A program made the position numbers and the translations under genes. 64,000 nt of DNA from Agarilytica rhodophyticola (lineage in GTDB: Bacteria; Pseudomonadota; Gammaproteobacteria; Pseudomonadales; Cellvibrionaceae), in contig NZ_CP020038.1 of NCBI RefSeq assembly GCF_002157225.2, positions 3,192,501 to 3,256,500 of the forward strand, in the 5' to 3' direction. The notes under the pieces were generated by a model that had not been told where the DNA came from, ran no database searches, and saw nothing but the letters and a program-made list of their open reading frames with translations. This document shows, piece by piece, positions 1-10,017 of this stretch; position 1 is the stretch's first letter, and every line of letters starts with the position of its first letter.

Positions 1-1
1 T

Positions 2-2347
2 CGCAATTATCAAATTTATGCGAATAGTTACAGTAAATACGATTCAAATTCGGGTTTTAAACAAAAGCTGGATGAACACTTAATTGGTGTAGCTTACCAC
101 AGTCAAAAGATTGTTCTGGCATTGTCTAAGCTGAATGATAGCCTCACAGAGCTTGATGATAACGAAATGCTATCTACTTCTGTGAAGAAAAATAAGGACA
201 AATACGGCTGGCAAGATAGCGCGAGAAAATTAGCTAAACGATTAGGTAGGGATACACTTACATATGGTTTTTTTGGTATTAATATGGCATCTACTGGCCG
301 TGGTAAAACTATTGCCAATGCGAAGATTATGTATGCACTTGGTGAACAAACCGGTAGGAAACGTTTTAGTGTTGCTATTGGTCTACGTACGTTAACACTC
401 CAAACTGGACGGGAATTTCAGAATCTTGTTGGTATCAGTGATGAGCAACTAGCCATAGCTGTTGGCGGCAGTGCGGTAAAACAATTATTTGATAGCAACT
501 GCGAAAGACACAAAGAAAATCAAGAGGATAAGACAGGTAGTGAGTCATCTGAAGAAGAGCTAGATAAAAGCATGTTCATCCATTTATCCGCAGATAATCT
601 ACATAGTTTGAGTAAATGGACTAGGCAAGATAAAAATATCAGTAAGTTGCTTGAAGCGCCTGCGCTAGTTTGTACTATTGACCATCTAATTAGTGCTACG
701 GAAGGTGTAAAAGGAGGAAGACAAACAGCAGCGATGCTAAGGTTACTAACTTCAGATTTGATATTAGATGAACCTGATGACTTTAGTTTATCTGATCTTC
801 CTGCATTGTGTCGTTTAGTCCACTGGGCAGGATTGCTTGGTAGTAAAGTTTTGCTTTCTACTGCCACCATGCCCCCGGCGCAAGCTTTTGCATTATTCGA
901 CGCGTATAGAGCGGGATGGCAGCAGTACGCTAAAGCAAATATAGCACACTGGAATGGTGATATATGTTGTGCTTGGTTCGATGAGTTTAATACTTCGCAC
1001 TACGAAAAACGCTTCGTATCAGCTCTAAAACCCGATTACCAGAATAACCATCAGCAATTTGTAGATAAGCGTATAACTGAGCTTAGTAAGCTTGCGCAAG
1101 CTAAAGATGTTAAACAGCTAGGTGAAATTATCAAACTTGAATCTGGTGAAGAGTTATCTGCTATAGGCACTCTCGCACTAACAATATCTCATCATATACC
1201 TCGCTTGCATATTAACCATCATGTTAACCGCGATGGGAAGCAGATTTCTGTTGGATTAGTGCGTATGGCGAATATTAATCCTTTAGTTGCGGTTGCTAAA
1301 GCTTTACTTTCTATGGACGCGCCTTCAATAGAAAGTAGTCAGGATACTTGTATTCACTATTGTATTTATCATAGCGGTTATCCGCTAGCTATACGAAATT
1401 ATATCGAAAATCAATTGGATAGCATATTAAATCGCAAAGACGAGGAAAAGTTTTGGGATGTAGATAATGTGATAGGAAAAGCAATTAATAATTGTGAACA
1501 AAAACATCATATTTTCGTTGTATTGGCGTCGCCAGTTGCAGAAGTTGGTCGAGACCATGACTATGACTGGGCAATTGTCGAGCCTAGTTCGATGCGTTCA
1601 ATTATCCAACTAGCTGGTAGAGTGTTACGCCACCGAGATAAGAAAATTGCAGAGCCCAATATCCTATTACTAGATCAAAATGCAAGAGCTCTCAAAGGTA
1701 AGCAAGTGTGTTTTACCCGCCCAGGCTTTGAGATGAAAAACTTACTACTTTCATCTAAACATTTAAATAAGATTCTAAAGCCTGAGCAGTATCGAATAAT
1801 CAATTCTACGCCAAGAATTAACCTTCCCACGGCATCAGAATATCATGCCAACAGATGTGGAAAATTTATTAACCTGAACGCATTAGAACATAAAGCATTA
1901 GCTTGGCAACTATTTTCAGGTGAGAAACAAGCGAAAGTTTGGTGGAACAATACACTAAAAAATACACCTCATTGGTGTGGCGAAGTGCAGCGGCAACAGC
2001 GGTTTAGAGACTCTCAAAAAGATGAAGCCTATTATCTTTGGCAAGATAATGAACACCAAGCTCCATATTGGCGATGGTTTAATGAAAATGTAAGCCCAGC
2101 TAAGTTTGGTGAAATCTCAGGAATCACGATAAATAGTGAGGAGGAGTCAATACTTGGAAATAACTGTCACTTTTGGTTTCAACAATCGCCAAGATTTGTT
2201 TACCAGCAATTAGCTGAACAATTTACTATACCTTTATCTGAGGTAAGTTGGAGATTTGGAGAATTACGTATTATCGATTATAACAGTGGTCGAGACACAG
2301 ACTACTTTTATCACAATAATTTAGGGTTTTATCAGGAGGTAAAATGA
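2..2347 (+). CDS. cas3: Type I-F Cas2-3 nuclease-helicase, left-truncated by the window edge
   Basis: The frame is open from base 2, so the N-terminus (the Cas2 part and most of the HD nuclease in this family) lies outside the window. What remains is the SF2 helicase and the C-terminal domain. Visible motifs are a Walker A loop STGRGKT near bases 290-311, a DEPDD motif II near 766-783, STATMPP (motif III) near 858-878, and QLAGRVLRH (motif VI) near 1606-1632. In Type I-F the Csy complex recruits this protein to unwind and shred target DNA, and the fused Cas2 part also serves spacer acquisition with Cas1. The stop overlaps the csy1 start (ATGA), which is typical of translational coupling. A TTG at 122 is only an internal codon, not the real start. 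The family call is firm because four Csy genes follow. Confidence 0.95.
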   Translation, partial: RNYQIYANSYSKYDSNSGFKQKLDEHLIGVAYHSQKIVLALSKLNDSLTELDDNEMLSTSVKKNKDKYGWQDSARKLAKRLGRDTLTYGFFGINMASTGRGKTIANAKIMYALGEQTGRKRFSVAIGLRTLTLQTGREFQNLVGISDEQLAIAVGGSAVKQLFDSNCERHKENQEDKTGSESSEEELDKSMFIHLSADNLHSLSKWTRQDKNISKLLEAPALVCTIDHLISATEGVKGGRQTAAMLRLLTSDLILDEPDDFSLSDLPALCRLVHWAGLLGSKVLLSTATMPPAQAFALFDAYRAGWQQYAKANIAHWNGDICCAWFDEFNTSHYEKRFVSALKPDYQNNHQQFVDKRITELSKLAQAKDVKQLGEIIKLESGEELSAIGTLALTISHHIPRLHINHHVNRDGKQISVGLVRMANINPLVAVAKALLSMDAPSIESSQDTCIHYCIYHSGYPLAIRNYIENQLDSILNRKDEEKFWDVDNVIGKAINNCEQKHHIFVVLASPVAEVGRDHDYDWAIVEPSSMRSIIQLAGRVLRHRDKKIAEPNILLLDQNARALKGKQVCFTRPGFEMKNLLLSSKHLNKILKPEQYRIINSTPRINLPTASEYHANRCGKFINLNALEHKALAWQLFSGEKQAKVWWNNTLKNTPHWCGEVQRQQRFRDSQKDEAYYLWQDNEHQAPYWRWFNENVSPAKFGEISGITINSEEESILGNNCHFWFQQSPRFVYQQLAEQFTIPLSEVSWRFGELRIIDYNSGRDTDYFYHNNLGFYQEVK

Positions 2348-3834
2348 TTGAAAATCTAACAAAAGAATGGAAAAACATCATAGAAAATTATATAGATGGA
2401 CTTAATGAAAAAGATAAGCTAGGTGAATATCGTGATGAATTAGTGTCAGTATTTCTCTCTAAAAAGCTGCTACAAGCTAAAGTCGATAATACTGAAAATG
2501 TTGAGCTTAAAAAGCGACTAATAAAAATTCAAGATAAACCAGCTACTTCCAACAATAGAAAAGAATTTGAGTCATGTTATCATGATATGCTGAATGAAAA
2601 TGCTATTGGCTCTTTTAATAAACAGCTAGATAAAATTTACAAAAAAACTAATTTCTACAATATTTGGATTTGTCGAGCTATTGAATCTAGTGAAGGGATA
2701 TTACCAGCCACACATTGTGCTAAGCTATCCCATTCTAGTAGTTCAGGATCATCAATTCTCGATCGAACAACTGAACAAGACAATTGTTATATTACAACAA
2801 GTAGCCTTAGAACGGAATTGTTGGATGGTACTTATTTGGACGCCAAATATTCTAAGCAGATTAAGTTTCTAATGTTGCAAAATGGTACGCGCTATCTTTT
2901 CGATGAACTAAGCAGTAAGTCTAAGGCGGGACTACGACATTTTGCGGATGACCAAGATGAATTAGACCGATGGATAAGTCGTTATCATAAGATATTAAAT
3001 ACTAGGCCATCAACAGATGCGTTATTAAAACAAATTTACTTTCCTGTTAGCGATAATTACCATTTACTCAGCATACTTAAATCATCTTCAATTGCCCAGT
3101 ATCTGCATCAAAGCCACTTTTCAAAAGATGCAAGAAAGCAGCGCGATAAATACGATAAGGCCCTAAGAAATAAGAAATTTCTACCTGACACCTACAAACG
3201 AGCTTTAAATGTCAATAACTTGATGGTGACACAAAGCCAGCCTCAGAATGCGAGTATCCTTAACGGGAAGAGGGGGGGAGTCATGAAATTACTAAAAACA
3301 GCCCCACCTATTTGGAATACTCAACTTATTCCACCTATACATTGCAAATCGTGGTTTAGCCGAGGTATCCCTTATTCCTCCGTAAAAGATGACATTGAGT
3401 ATTTAAGAGCTTTTCTCTTACGTAATGAGAAGTTAGCGCTTAGTACTAGGCATCCAGATCGGAGAAAATGGTTGATTAAATGGGGAATGGATATTATTGA
3501 TACCGTCTTATACCATGCTCAAAATATTCAAAGCTTACCATCTGGTTGGTCTCAAGATAACGATATAAAGCTCAAGCAACATCAGCAGTATTTTCTAGAC
3601 CCGAATAGAGATGACAAAGTGTTTCAGCGACAACGCAAAACCACCGATTGGCAAAAAAAAGTTTGTGATGATTTTGCTACATGGCTAAATGGTTTACTTA
3701 GAGGCCGTGATAAAAAATTTACACCACAAAAAGAACATCGCAAATTGTGGTCTTTACTTATGTCTCACGCACTAAGGAATTTAGCACCTGTTTTAGATAT
3801 AAAAGAAAGCGGTAAAAAAGTGAGTGATGTATGA
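2344..3834 (+). CDS. csy1: Csy1 / Cas8f, large subunit of the Type I-F surveillance complex
   Basis: Product of 496 residues, somewhat longer than the roughly 430 residues of well-studied Csy1 proteins. Csy1 with Csy2 binds the 5' handle of the crRNA and takes part in recognising the PAM. The identification rests on gene order (directly after cas2-3 and before a clear Csy2), size and general character: a basic, helix-rich protein with the segment LPATHCAKLSHSSSSGSS near residue 120 and a C-terminal stretch KLWSLLMSHALRNLAP. The start ATG at 2344 overlaps the cas3 stop and is preceded by the strong ribosome-binding site CAGGAGGT at 2333-2340. The stop overlaps the csy2 start by four bases. No frameshift or missing region is seen. 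Confidence 0.9.
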   Translation: MIENLTKEWKNIIENYIDGLNEKDKLGEYRDELVSVFLSKKLLQAKVDNTENVELKKRLIKIQDKPATSNNRKEFESCYHDMLNENAIGSFNKQLDKIYKKTNFYNIWICRAIESSEGILPATHCAKLSHSSSSGSSILDRTTEQDNCYITTSSLRTELLDGTYLDAKYSKQIKFLMLQNGTRYLFDELSSKSKAGLRHFADDQDELDRWISRYHKILNTRPSTDALLKQIYFPVSDNYHLLSILKSSSIAQYLHQSHFSKDARKQRDKYDKALRNKKFLPDTYKRALNVNNLMVTQSQPQNASILNGKRGGVMKLLKTAPPIWNTQLIPPIHCKSWFSRGIPYSSVKDDIEYLRAFLLRNEKLALSTRHPDRRKWLIKWGMDIIDTVLYHAQNIQSLPSGWSQDNDIKLKQHQQYFLDPNRDDKVFQRQRKTTDWQKKVCDDFATWLNGLLRGRDKKFTPQKEHRKLWSLLMSHALRNLAPVLDIKESGKKVSDV

Positions 3835-5015
3835 ATCAAATAATTTTAATTAACCGAGTAAGAGTACAAAATGCTAATGCTGTCGCTGGTTTTACCTGGG
3901 GCTTTCCTGCAATTACTCATTTTCTCGGCTTTAGCCACAACCTTAGCCGTAAGTTGCCTAAATCTAACTACTGTCAGTTAAACATGTCTGGTTGTGCTGT
4001 TATTGCTCATGAATATCAAGTGCACACATATGGCACCTACCATGACCGTTTTATTCAAAGTAAGAATCCTGCATACCTTAGTAAAGATGTTACAAAAGTT
4101 GGTAGTGGCGGAGCGCCTTCAATTATCGAAGAAGGCAAAATGAATATGGTCGTATCTCTGCTGATTGGTTTGGATGGTGGTCTTGGTAAAACACAGGAAT
4201 ATTTTTTAGATTGGGTGCGAAGTCGTTGTTTAACCCAGCGTCTTGCTGGTGGAAGTATTTTATCCATTGGTGATGTCGCCGTGTTTGATCTAAACGACCA
4301 ACAAGATTTTTATCGGCTTAAGCGTAAGTTATTACCTGGGTTTGCTCTAATGGATAGATCTTATTATCTGTCTGAGCACGTAAAGGAAACCAAAGAAAAT
4401 AACCCAAGAGCTGAAAACATAGATGCATGGCTTGATTTTTCAGTCTTGGAACGCCGTGCAAGACCGGTATCAAATTTAATCACTAGTCACCTAAAAGACC
4501 TAGCTAAAAATAATGAATCTTTGCTTCCGCTTTTTGATGCTTGGCAAGCTCATCTTAGTCAGCCTTATGATGGACAAATACCAGTACTTCTGAATGATTA
4601 TTTTTCATCGCTAGTGCCCGATAAAAATAATAAAAAACTATTTGCGCAATGGCAAGAGTATATTAATCCATCCGCCAAAACCAATGCTGATTGGGAATTT
4701 TTACCTAAACCGAAACCGGGGTATTTAGTGCCGATTATGATAGGTTACAAAGCGATCTCTCCTCTATATAAGAATGAGGAGATCGCCAATACTAGAGATA
4801 GTAAAACAGAAGTTTGTTTTGTTGAGTCAGTACATTCGGTTGGAGAGTGGCAAGGTGTAAATCGTTTCAGAAATAGCGAAGATATTACCGGCAGTTTATG
4901 GCATTACAGCTACACCAGTGGCTGGTATTTATGCACTCAAGAACAGCATAGTAGTGATACAGAATTAGAAACTGAAGTTGAAAACCTTTTTGAACCTTTA
5001 GATGAATTACAATAA
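3831..5015 (+). CDS. csy2: Csy2 / Cas5f, crRNA 5'-handle binding subunit
   Basis: The N-terminus INRVRVQNANAVAGFTWGFP followed by ITHFLGFSHNLSRKL is the characteristic opening of Csy2, where a RAMP-type fold begins. At 394 residues it is about 60 longer than the usual 330. The extra length appears to lie in the C-terminal half, where segments such as PKPGYLVPIMIGYKAISPLY and the SLWHYSYTSGWYLCTQ end are still Csy2-like. It pairs with Csy1 at the 5' end of the crRNA. Its ATG overlaps the csy1 stop (ATGA), so translation is probably coupled. The csy3 start follows after a 16-base gap. Confidence 0.92.
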   Translation: MNQIILINRVRVQNANAVAGFTWGFPAITHFLGFSHNLSRKLPKSNYCQLNMSGCAVIAHEYQVHTYGTYHDRFIQSKNPAYLSKDVTKVGSGGAPSIIEEGKMNMVVSLLIGLDGGLGKTQEYFLDWVRSRCLTQRLAGGSILSIGDVAVFDLNDQQDFYRLKRKLLPGFALMDRSYYLSEHVKETKENNPRAENIDAWLDFSVLERRARPVSNLITSHLKDLAKNNESLLPLFDAWQAHLSQPYDGQIPVLLNDYFSSLVPDKNNKKLFAQWQEYINPSAKTNADWEFLPKPKPGYLVPIMIGYKAISPLYKNEEIANTRDSKTEVCFVESVHSVGEWQGVNRFRNSEDITGSLWHYSYTSGWYLCTQEQHSSDTELETEVENLFEPLDELQ

Positions 5016-5031
5016 GTACAAGGAATATAAA

Positions 5032-6021
5032 ATGAAAGATAACATTGAACTACCGAATATGTTGGCATTTGAACGGAAAATAGAAGTCTCCGACGGCCTA
5101 ATGATGTCAGGAAATTGGACATCAAGTTTATTGAGTGGAGCTGACGAAAATACCTGGCAAAATATCGCTATCACACAGCGCAAAAATCGCTCAACCCAGA
5201 GTGCTTATGGTATAAGTGACGAAGACAAGTCTAAGCCTAATCCTGTATCATCTGACAATGACGATGCTAATTTATACCCACAACATGATACGCTTAAAAT
5301 CACCTTTACTGCCCGTATGATTGGTGACCTCGGTAATCCTTTTGGTTGCAATGATCCTGTGTTTTCTTCTGCTATTAAAGATAAAGTTAACACTTATAAA
5401 GAGGAAGGTTTACGAGAACTTGCTTATAGGTATGCCTATAATTTAGCTAGTGGACGATTTCTTTGGCGTAACCGCGTAGGAGCCGAATTTATCAGTATTC
5501 AAATTAGAGTTAATAATGGTGAAGTGATTGTTTTTGATGGCTATGACTTTTCGCTTAAAGATTTTTCGATGCAACGTGATAATCAAGATTTAGCTAAAGT
5601 ATCGTCGGCTATTTTTGATGGTCTGAACAGTGACGATAGTTTTAGCTGTTTAAACGTTAACGCCTATGTAAAATTGGCCAAAGGCCAACATGTATTTCCA
5701 TCTCAAGAAATGAATATGCAAGAAAAGAAAAAAGTACTTTTTAAGCTTAACGATTGTGCTGCTTTACATAGTGTTAAACTTGGTAACGCTATAAGAACTA
5801 TTGATGATTGGTATGGCTCAGAGAAAGAGCCTGCTGAATTTCCAATTGCGGTCGAGCCTTTTGGCGCTGTTACCCAACGGGGGCAAGCATATAGAAAAAC
5901 CAAAATTGATTTATACAGCCTAATGCTCAACTGGGTAAATGATAAAGACATTTCCAGCGATCAGCAAAACTTCGTTTTAGCTAATCTTATTCGAGGTGGT
6001 GTATTTGGTGGAAAAAATTAA
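5032..6021 (+). CDS. csy3: Csy3 / Cas7f, crRNA backbone subunit
   Basis: Csy3 polymerises along the spacer part of the crRNA (six copies in known complexes). The product is 329 residues from the ATG at 5032, close to the family norm of about 340, and begins MKDNIELPNMLAFERKIEVS, a typical Csy3 start. Later Csy3-like segments include LASGRFLWRNRVGAEFI and QRGQAYRKTKIDLYSLM. The 5032 start is preferred over an in-frame ATG at 5002 because AAGGA (5020-5024) lies at proper distance and the earlier start would overlap csy2 with a non-conserved extension. Confidence 0.94.
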   Translation: MKDNIELPNMLAFERKIEVSDGLMMSGNWTSSLLSGADENTWQNIAITQRKNRSTQSAYGISDEDKSKPNPVSSDNDDANLYPQHDTLKITFTARMIGDLGNPFGCNDPVFSSAIKDKVNTYKEEGLRELAYRYAYNLASGRFLWRNRVGAEFISIQIRVNNGEVIVFDGYDFSLKDFSMQRDNQDLAKVSSAIFDGLNSDDSFSCLNVNAYVKLAKGQHVFPSQEMNMQEKKKVLFKLNDCAALHSVKLGNAIRTIDDWYGSEKEPAEFPIAVEPFGAVTQRGQAYRKTKIDLYSLMLNWVNDKDISSDQQNFVLANLIRGGVFGGKN

Positions 6022-6031
6022 AGGATTTACC

Positions 6032-6685
6032 ATGAACTACTACCAAGACATTACCTTGCTCCCTGATGCCGAAGCGAACCTCGGTTTTTTATGGCACAAG
6101 GTGTATCAACAAATTCATCTTGCATTGGTGGAAAATAAAGTAGCCGAACACAGCTCAGCCATTGGATTATCAATTCCTGAATACAATAGCAAAGCCGATG
6201 CGAAGGCTTTTCCTTTAGGGCAAAAAATTAGGTTATTTGCTAAAGAGCAAGCTCAGTTGGAGCGGTTAAACCTCAATAGTTGGCTTAAACGTTTTCTGGA
6301 CTATGCTCATATCACTTCGATTAAGGCTGTGCCAGACAAGGTGGATAAGTTCGTATGTTTTTCACGCAAACAGGTAAAAGGGAAAGCCCGCATTGAAAAA
6401 GACATTACACGATCAGCTCAACACCAATCGACAAAGTTTAACCTTCCTTATGAAGAATGTGTGAATACATTGCGAAAAAGGCCAAAAGCCAGCTTTCAAG
6501 AAGAGAAACTCCCGTTTATTACTGTTACGAGCTTATCATCAGGTGAGGGTGATAATGGCGCCAAAAACAAGTTTAGACTTTTTATTGTGATGAAAAAGGC
6601 GACAAAGGAAAGCACAGGCACCTTTAATTGCTATGGGCTAAGTTCTCAATCAGTGGAAGAAAACGCCAGCGTCCCTTGGTTTTAA
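6032..6685 (+). CDS. csy4: Csy4 / Cas6f, CRISPR RNA-processing endonuclease
   Basis: Csy4 cuts the repeat hairpin at the 3' base of its stem and stays bound to the crRNA 3' end. From ATG 6032 the product has 217 residues (about 190 is usual). Counting from this start, the histidine in KVYQQIHLALV is residue 29, the same number as the catalytic His29 of the Pseudomonas enzyme, which strongly supports this start over an in-frame ATG at 5996 that would overlap csy3. The segment FITVTSLSSGEGD and the basic stretch KNKFRLFIVMKK belong to the C-terminal hairpin-binding half. AAGGA at 6020-6024 is the likely ribosome-binding site. It is the last cas gene before the array. Confidence 0.93.
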   Translation: MNYYQDITLLPDAEANLGFLWHKVYQQIHLALVENKVAEHSSAIGLSIPEYNSKADAKAFPLGQKIRLFAKEQAQLERLNLNSWLKRFLDYAHITSIKAVPDKVDKFVCFSRKQVKGKARIEKDITRSAQHQSTKFNLPYEECVNTLRKRPKASFQEEKLPFITVTSLSSGEGDNGAKNKFRLFIVMKKATKESTGTFNCYGLSSQSVEENASVPWF

Positions 6686-6815
6686 CCCTTTTTTTTCAAG
6701 CATCGCTGCAGCCCGCATTATACGCGGGCTTAAGATTGCAAAATAAAAAAGGGTATTTGGGCTAAAAAGCCCAAAAGTTCTTTAACAATCAGGCACTTAA
6801 TGTTATTTTTGTATT
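6686..6815 (+). promoter_or_regulatory. CRISPR leader with two stem-loops
   Basis: This 130-base stretch between csy4 and the first repeat is the expected leader, the end at which new spacers are added and from which the array is transcribed. It holds two clean inverted repeats: AGCCCGC/GCGGGCT at 6710-6730 and TTGGGCT/AGCCCAA with an AAAA loop at 6757-6774. The first could end or attenuate the cas transcript; the second lies about 40 bases before the first repeat. The assignment as leader follows from repeat orientation and from the degenerate repeat being at the far end. Confidence 0.7.
6710..6730 (+). terminator. Stem-loop after csy4, possible cas operon terminator or attenuator
   Basis: A perfect 7-bp GC-rich stem (AGCCCGC with GCGGGCT) and a 7-base loop starts 25 bases after the csy4 stop. 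It is not followed by a T-run, so termination is uncertain. Confidence 0.45.
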
Positions 6816-9785
6816 GTTCACTGCCGCACAGGCAGTTTAGAAAATTCGCGTTTGTGGCCTCTGCTATCGTAATTAGTTCACTGCCGCACAGGCAGTTTAG
6901 AAACGGTAATGAATACCGGTAAATTTGCCACAGTCGGTTCACTGCCGCACAGGCAGTTTAGAAAACAGGGTTTAGCTCACAGACCTTATTAATTATGTTC
7001 ACTGCCGCACAGGCAGTTTAGAAAATTAGTGGTCGTTGTAGTAGAAGAAACAGGTTGTTCACTGCCGCACAGGCAGTTTAGAAACGTGCAGGATGGAACG
7101 GCAAAGACATGTTCTTGTTCACTGCCGCACAGGCAGTTTAGAAAAGATATAAACACAGTTAATAAAACAAATAATAGTTCACTGCCGCACAGGCAGTTTA
7201 GAAAAGAGCTTCACGTGGTGGCGACGTACTGCAATCGTTCACTGCCGCACAGGCAGTTTAGAAAATTCGTTATTTTCACACCGCCAGTTAAGGTCAGTTC
7301 ACTGCCGCACAGGCAGTTTAGAAATAATGGCCCTCCCGCGCCACCTATTTGTCAAAGTTCACTGCCGCACAGGCAGTTTAGAAAATGTGTAAAGAGCTTC
7401 TGTAGCCCCAACCACAGTTCACTGCCGCACAGGCAGTTTAGAAATTAAAAATAAAAGCTACGAACTTGTGTACAGCGTTCACTGCCGCACAGGCAGTTTA
7501 GAAAATTGAAAAAGTCCTGTAACTCTGTTTCATTATGTTCACTGCCGCACAGGCAGTTTAGAAAATTCAGAAACCGCAACAGAAAGTTAAGAAAAAGTTC
7601 ACTGCCGCACAGGCAGTTTAGAAAGCCTCCATACCCGACAGCGTTTTTTTGTTACGGTTCACTGCCGCACAGGCAGTTTAGAAAAACAATGGAGCGTGAA
7701 ACTTCAGGCGAAAAAAGTTCACTGCCGCACAGGCAGTTTAGAAATGGCGGTGATTTTAATAGAAGTACCCAAGATAGTTCACTGCCGCACAGGCAGTTTA
7801 GAAAAACATCATTTAGTTTCCGCGCAAGGCTTGAGAGTTCACTGCCGCACAGGCAGTTTAGAAATGCTGATCACTAACCCCATGCAGACGCTCACTGATC
7901 ACTGCCGCACAGGCAGTTTAGAAATTTATCATTAACAGCTTCTAGTGATTCCAACAGTTCACTGCCGCACAGGCAGTTTAGAAAGCGCTGACTTGTGGCC
8001 TCGCCGCGAATATCCAGTTCACTGCCGCACAGGCAGTTTAGAAATGGAAACCTTTTACATCTTGATGTGCGTGTTGGTTCACTGCCGCACAGGCAGTTTA
8101 GAAAATGACGAAAATTGCTCCCAGCGTTGACTTACAGTTCACTGCCGCACAGGCAGTTTAGAAACGTATTCAAAGCAGATGTTTTTAATAGAACTTCGTT
8201 CACTGCCGCACAGGCAGTTTAGAAAAGTGGTAGGTGTTCAACGTACGGAAGATAAAGGTTCACTGCCGCACAGGCAGTTTAGAAAATTGACATAACCGTT
8301 AGGCACTCCGCGTGTTGGTTCACTGCCGCACAGGCAGTTTAGAAAATTAGAGCCTCTCAGCCTTGCTGTTGAGAAAGGTTCACTGCCGCACAGGCAGTTT
8401 AGAAATCTGAAGACTCTGGAGACAACTTTAATGTTTCGTTCACTGCCGCACAGGCAGTTTAGAAATTGATTGAATGCAATGCCTCCCATAGGCTTCCGTT
8501 CACTGCCGCACAGGCAGTTTAGAAAGCTCGAAGAGGAAGTTAGAGCGGGGCTTTTTGGTTCACTGCCGCACAGGCAGTTTAGAAATTTAGTTGTAATGTC
8601 AATTGCTTCATTCACCAGTTCACTGCCGCACAGGCAGTTTAGAAATTCGCTTCCGCATAGTCTTTTATCCGCGTATCGTTCACTGCCGCACAGGCAGTTT
8701 AGAAAGGCGTCTCTCTGAGAGCATTACGCGGCTGGGAGTTCACTGCCGCACAGGCAGTTTAGAAAAGCGGTAAATATTGTTGATGGTAACAGTTATCGTT
8801 CACTGCCGCACAGGCAGTTTAGAAATAATATAAGTATCAATATTTTTGCCGAGATAGGTTCACTGCCGCACAGGCAGTTTAGAAAATAAGAATGACTCGG
8901 CGTAAACGTTGCTTTTTGTTCACTGCCGCACAGGCAGTTTAGAAAATATCCAAATGTGCGCGATTCTTTTTGGTATGGTTCACTGCCGCACAGGCAGTTT
9001 AGAAATTCATATCAGGTAAGTAGGCACCGATTCCTGCGTTCACTGCCGCACAGGCAGTTTAGAAATTAACTGAACTCATTCTGAACATGGCGTTTAAGTT
9101 CACTGCCGCACAGGCAGTTTAGAAAACTGGGGCGATTAATGAGCGGTTCAATGAGTCGTTCACTGCCGCACAGGCAGTTTAGAAATCCACTATATTTCGA
9201 TATGGATAAGGAGATGGGTTCACTGCCGCACAGACAGTTTAGAAATTAAACGTGGCGTTTGAAGTCCATAGATTTATGTTCACTGCCGCACAGGCAGTTT
9301 AGAAATAACTTTCCAGTGACAAATACAAAATCCATATGTTCACTGCCGCACAGGCAGTTTAGAAACTGCGTAAAACATTAGCATTAAATTGCGTCCCGTT
9401 CACTGCCGCACAGGCAGTTTAGAAACTTGAACACCACCTGGTGTCTTTTTGAAGTAGGTTCACTGCCGCACAGGCAGTTTAGAAATGGGACGGTTTTTGA
9501 GGGTAATCACGCAATTAGTTCACTGCCGCACAGGCAGTTTAGAAAATCCTTGTAGTTTCCTTATTCTTGCCATGCGTGTTCACTGCCGCACAGGCAGTTT
9601 AGAAACAACTCAGCATTTGATTTTTGAATTAGAGCTAGTTCACTGCCGCACAGGCAGTTTAGAAATGTACTTCAACACGCGCATCATTTCGTGCGAAGTT
9701 CACTGCCGCACAGGCAGTTTAGAAACGATTGTGCAGTTCGAACACCGGCATTTTGGAGTTCACTGCCGCACAGGCAGCATAAAAA
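6816..9785 (+). CRISPR. Type I-F CRISPR array, 50 repeats and 49 spacers
   Basis: The repeat is 28 bases: GTTCA, then the stem-loop CTGCC-GCACA-GGCAG, then TTTAGAAA, a standard I-F repeat in the plus orientation that Csy4 would cut after the stem. Forty-seven spacers are 32 bases; two (6904-6936 and 8165-8197) are 33. This sums exactly to the 2970-base span. All 49 spacers differ in their first bases, so no spacer is duplicated. Variant repeats are 7897-7924 (second base T to A), 9218-9245 (G to A at 9234, which breaks one pair of the stem) and the last, 9758-9785, whose 3' part reads CATAAAAA instead of TTTAGAAA and marks the leader-distal end. The open frames inside the array that encode SLPHRQFRK-type repeats are artefacts. 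Confidence 0.99.
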
Positions 9786-9887
9786 AGATGCAGTCTTTAT
9801 CTACTCGCTATTCCACTAGCATTGGCTGTGTATCGGTAAATAATATATTTTTTACGTGCCTAGGTTTTTAATGGGCAGAAGATAGGA

Positions 9888-9907
9888 GTATCACTTCCGT
9901 GTGATAC
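9888..9907. repeat. Short inverted repeat downstream of the array
   Basis: GTATCAC, a 6-base loop, then GTGATAC form a perfect 7-bp stem. It could be an operator-like site or part of the array's 3' end; nothing more can be said. Confidence 0.4.
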
Positions 9908-9925
9908 AACGAGTATGTGTTTGTA

Positions 9926-9950
9926 AAAGAGCCTTTTAAAAAGGCTCTTT
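9926..9950. terminator. Bidirectional terminator between the CRISPR array and the secreted-protein genes
   Basis: AAAGAGCC and GGCTCTTT form an 8-bp stem around a 9-base A/T loop, flanked by A-rich sequence on the left and T-rich on the right. It can end the array transcript on the plus strand and the 10018-12414 gene on the minus strand. Confidence 0.7.
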
Positions 9951-10017
9951 GTAAGAATATACCCGTTAAATAAAAAATGCGTCCTTGCAAGTGTACTAAG
10001 AGAATGTAAAAACGTTC

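Noticed and set aside
7029-9871. Several open frames on both strands encoding repeats such as SLPHRQFRK, HCRTGSLE or FLNCLCGSE
   Set aside because: They are translations of the CRISPR repeat in different frames; the 60-base period is a multiple of three and keeps frames open by chance.
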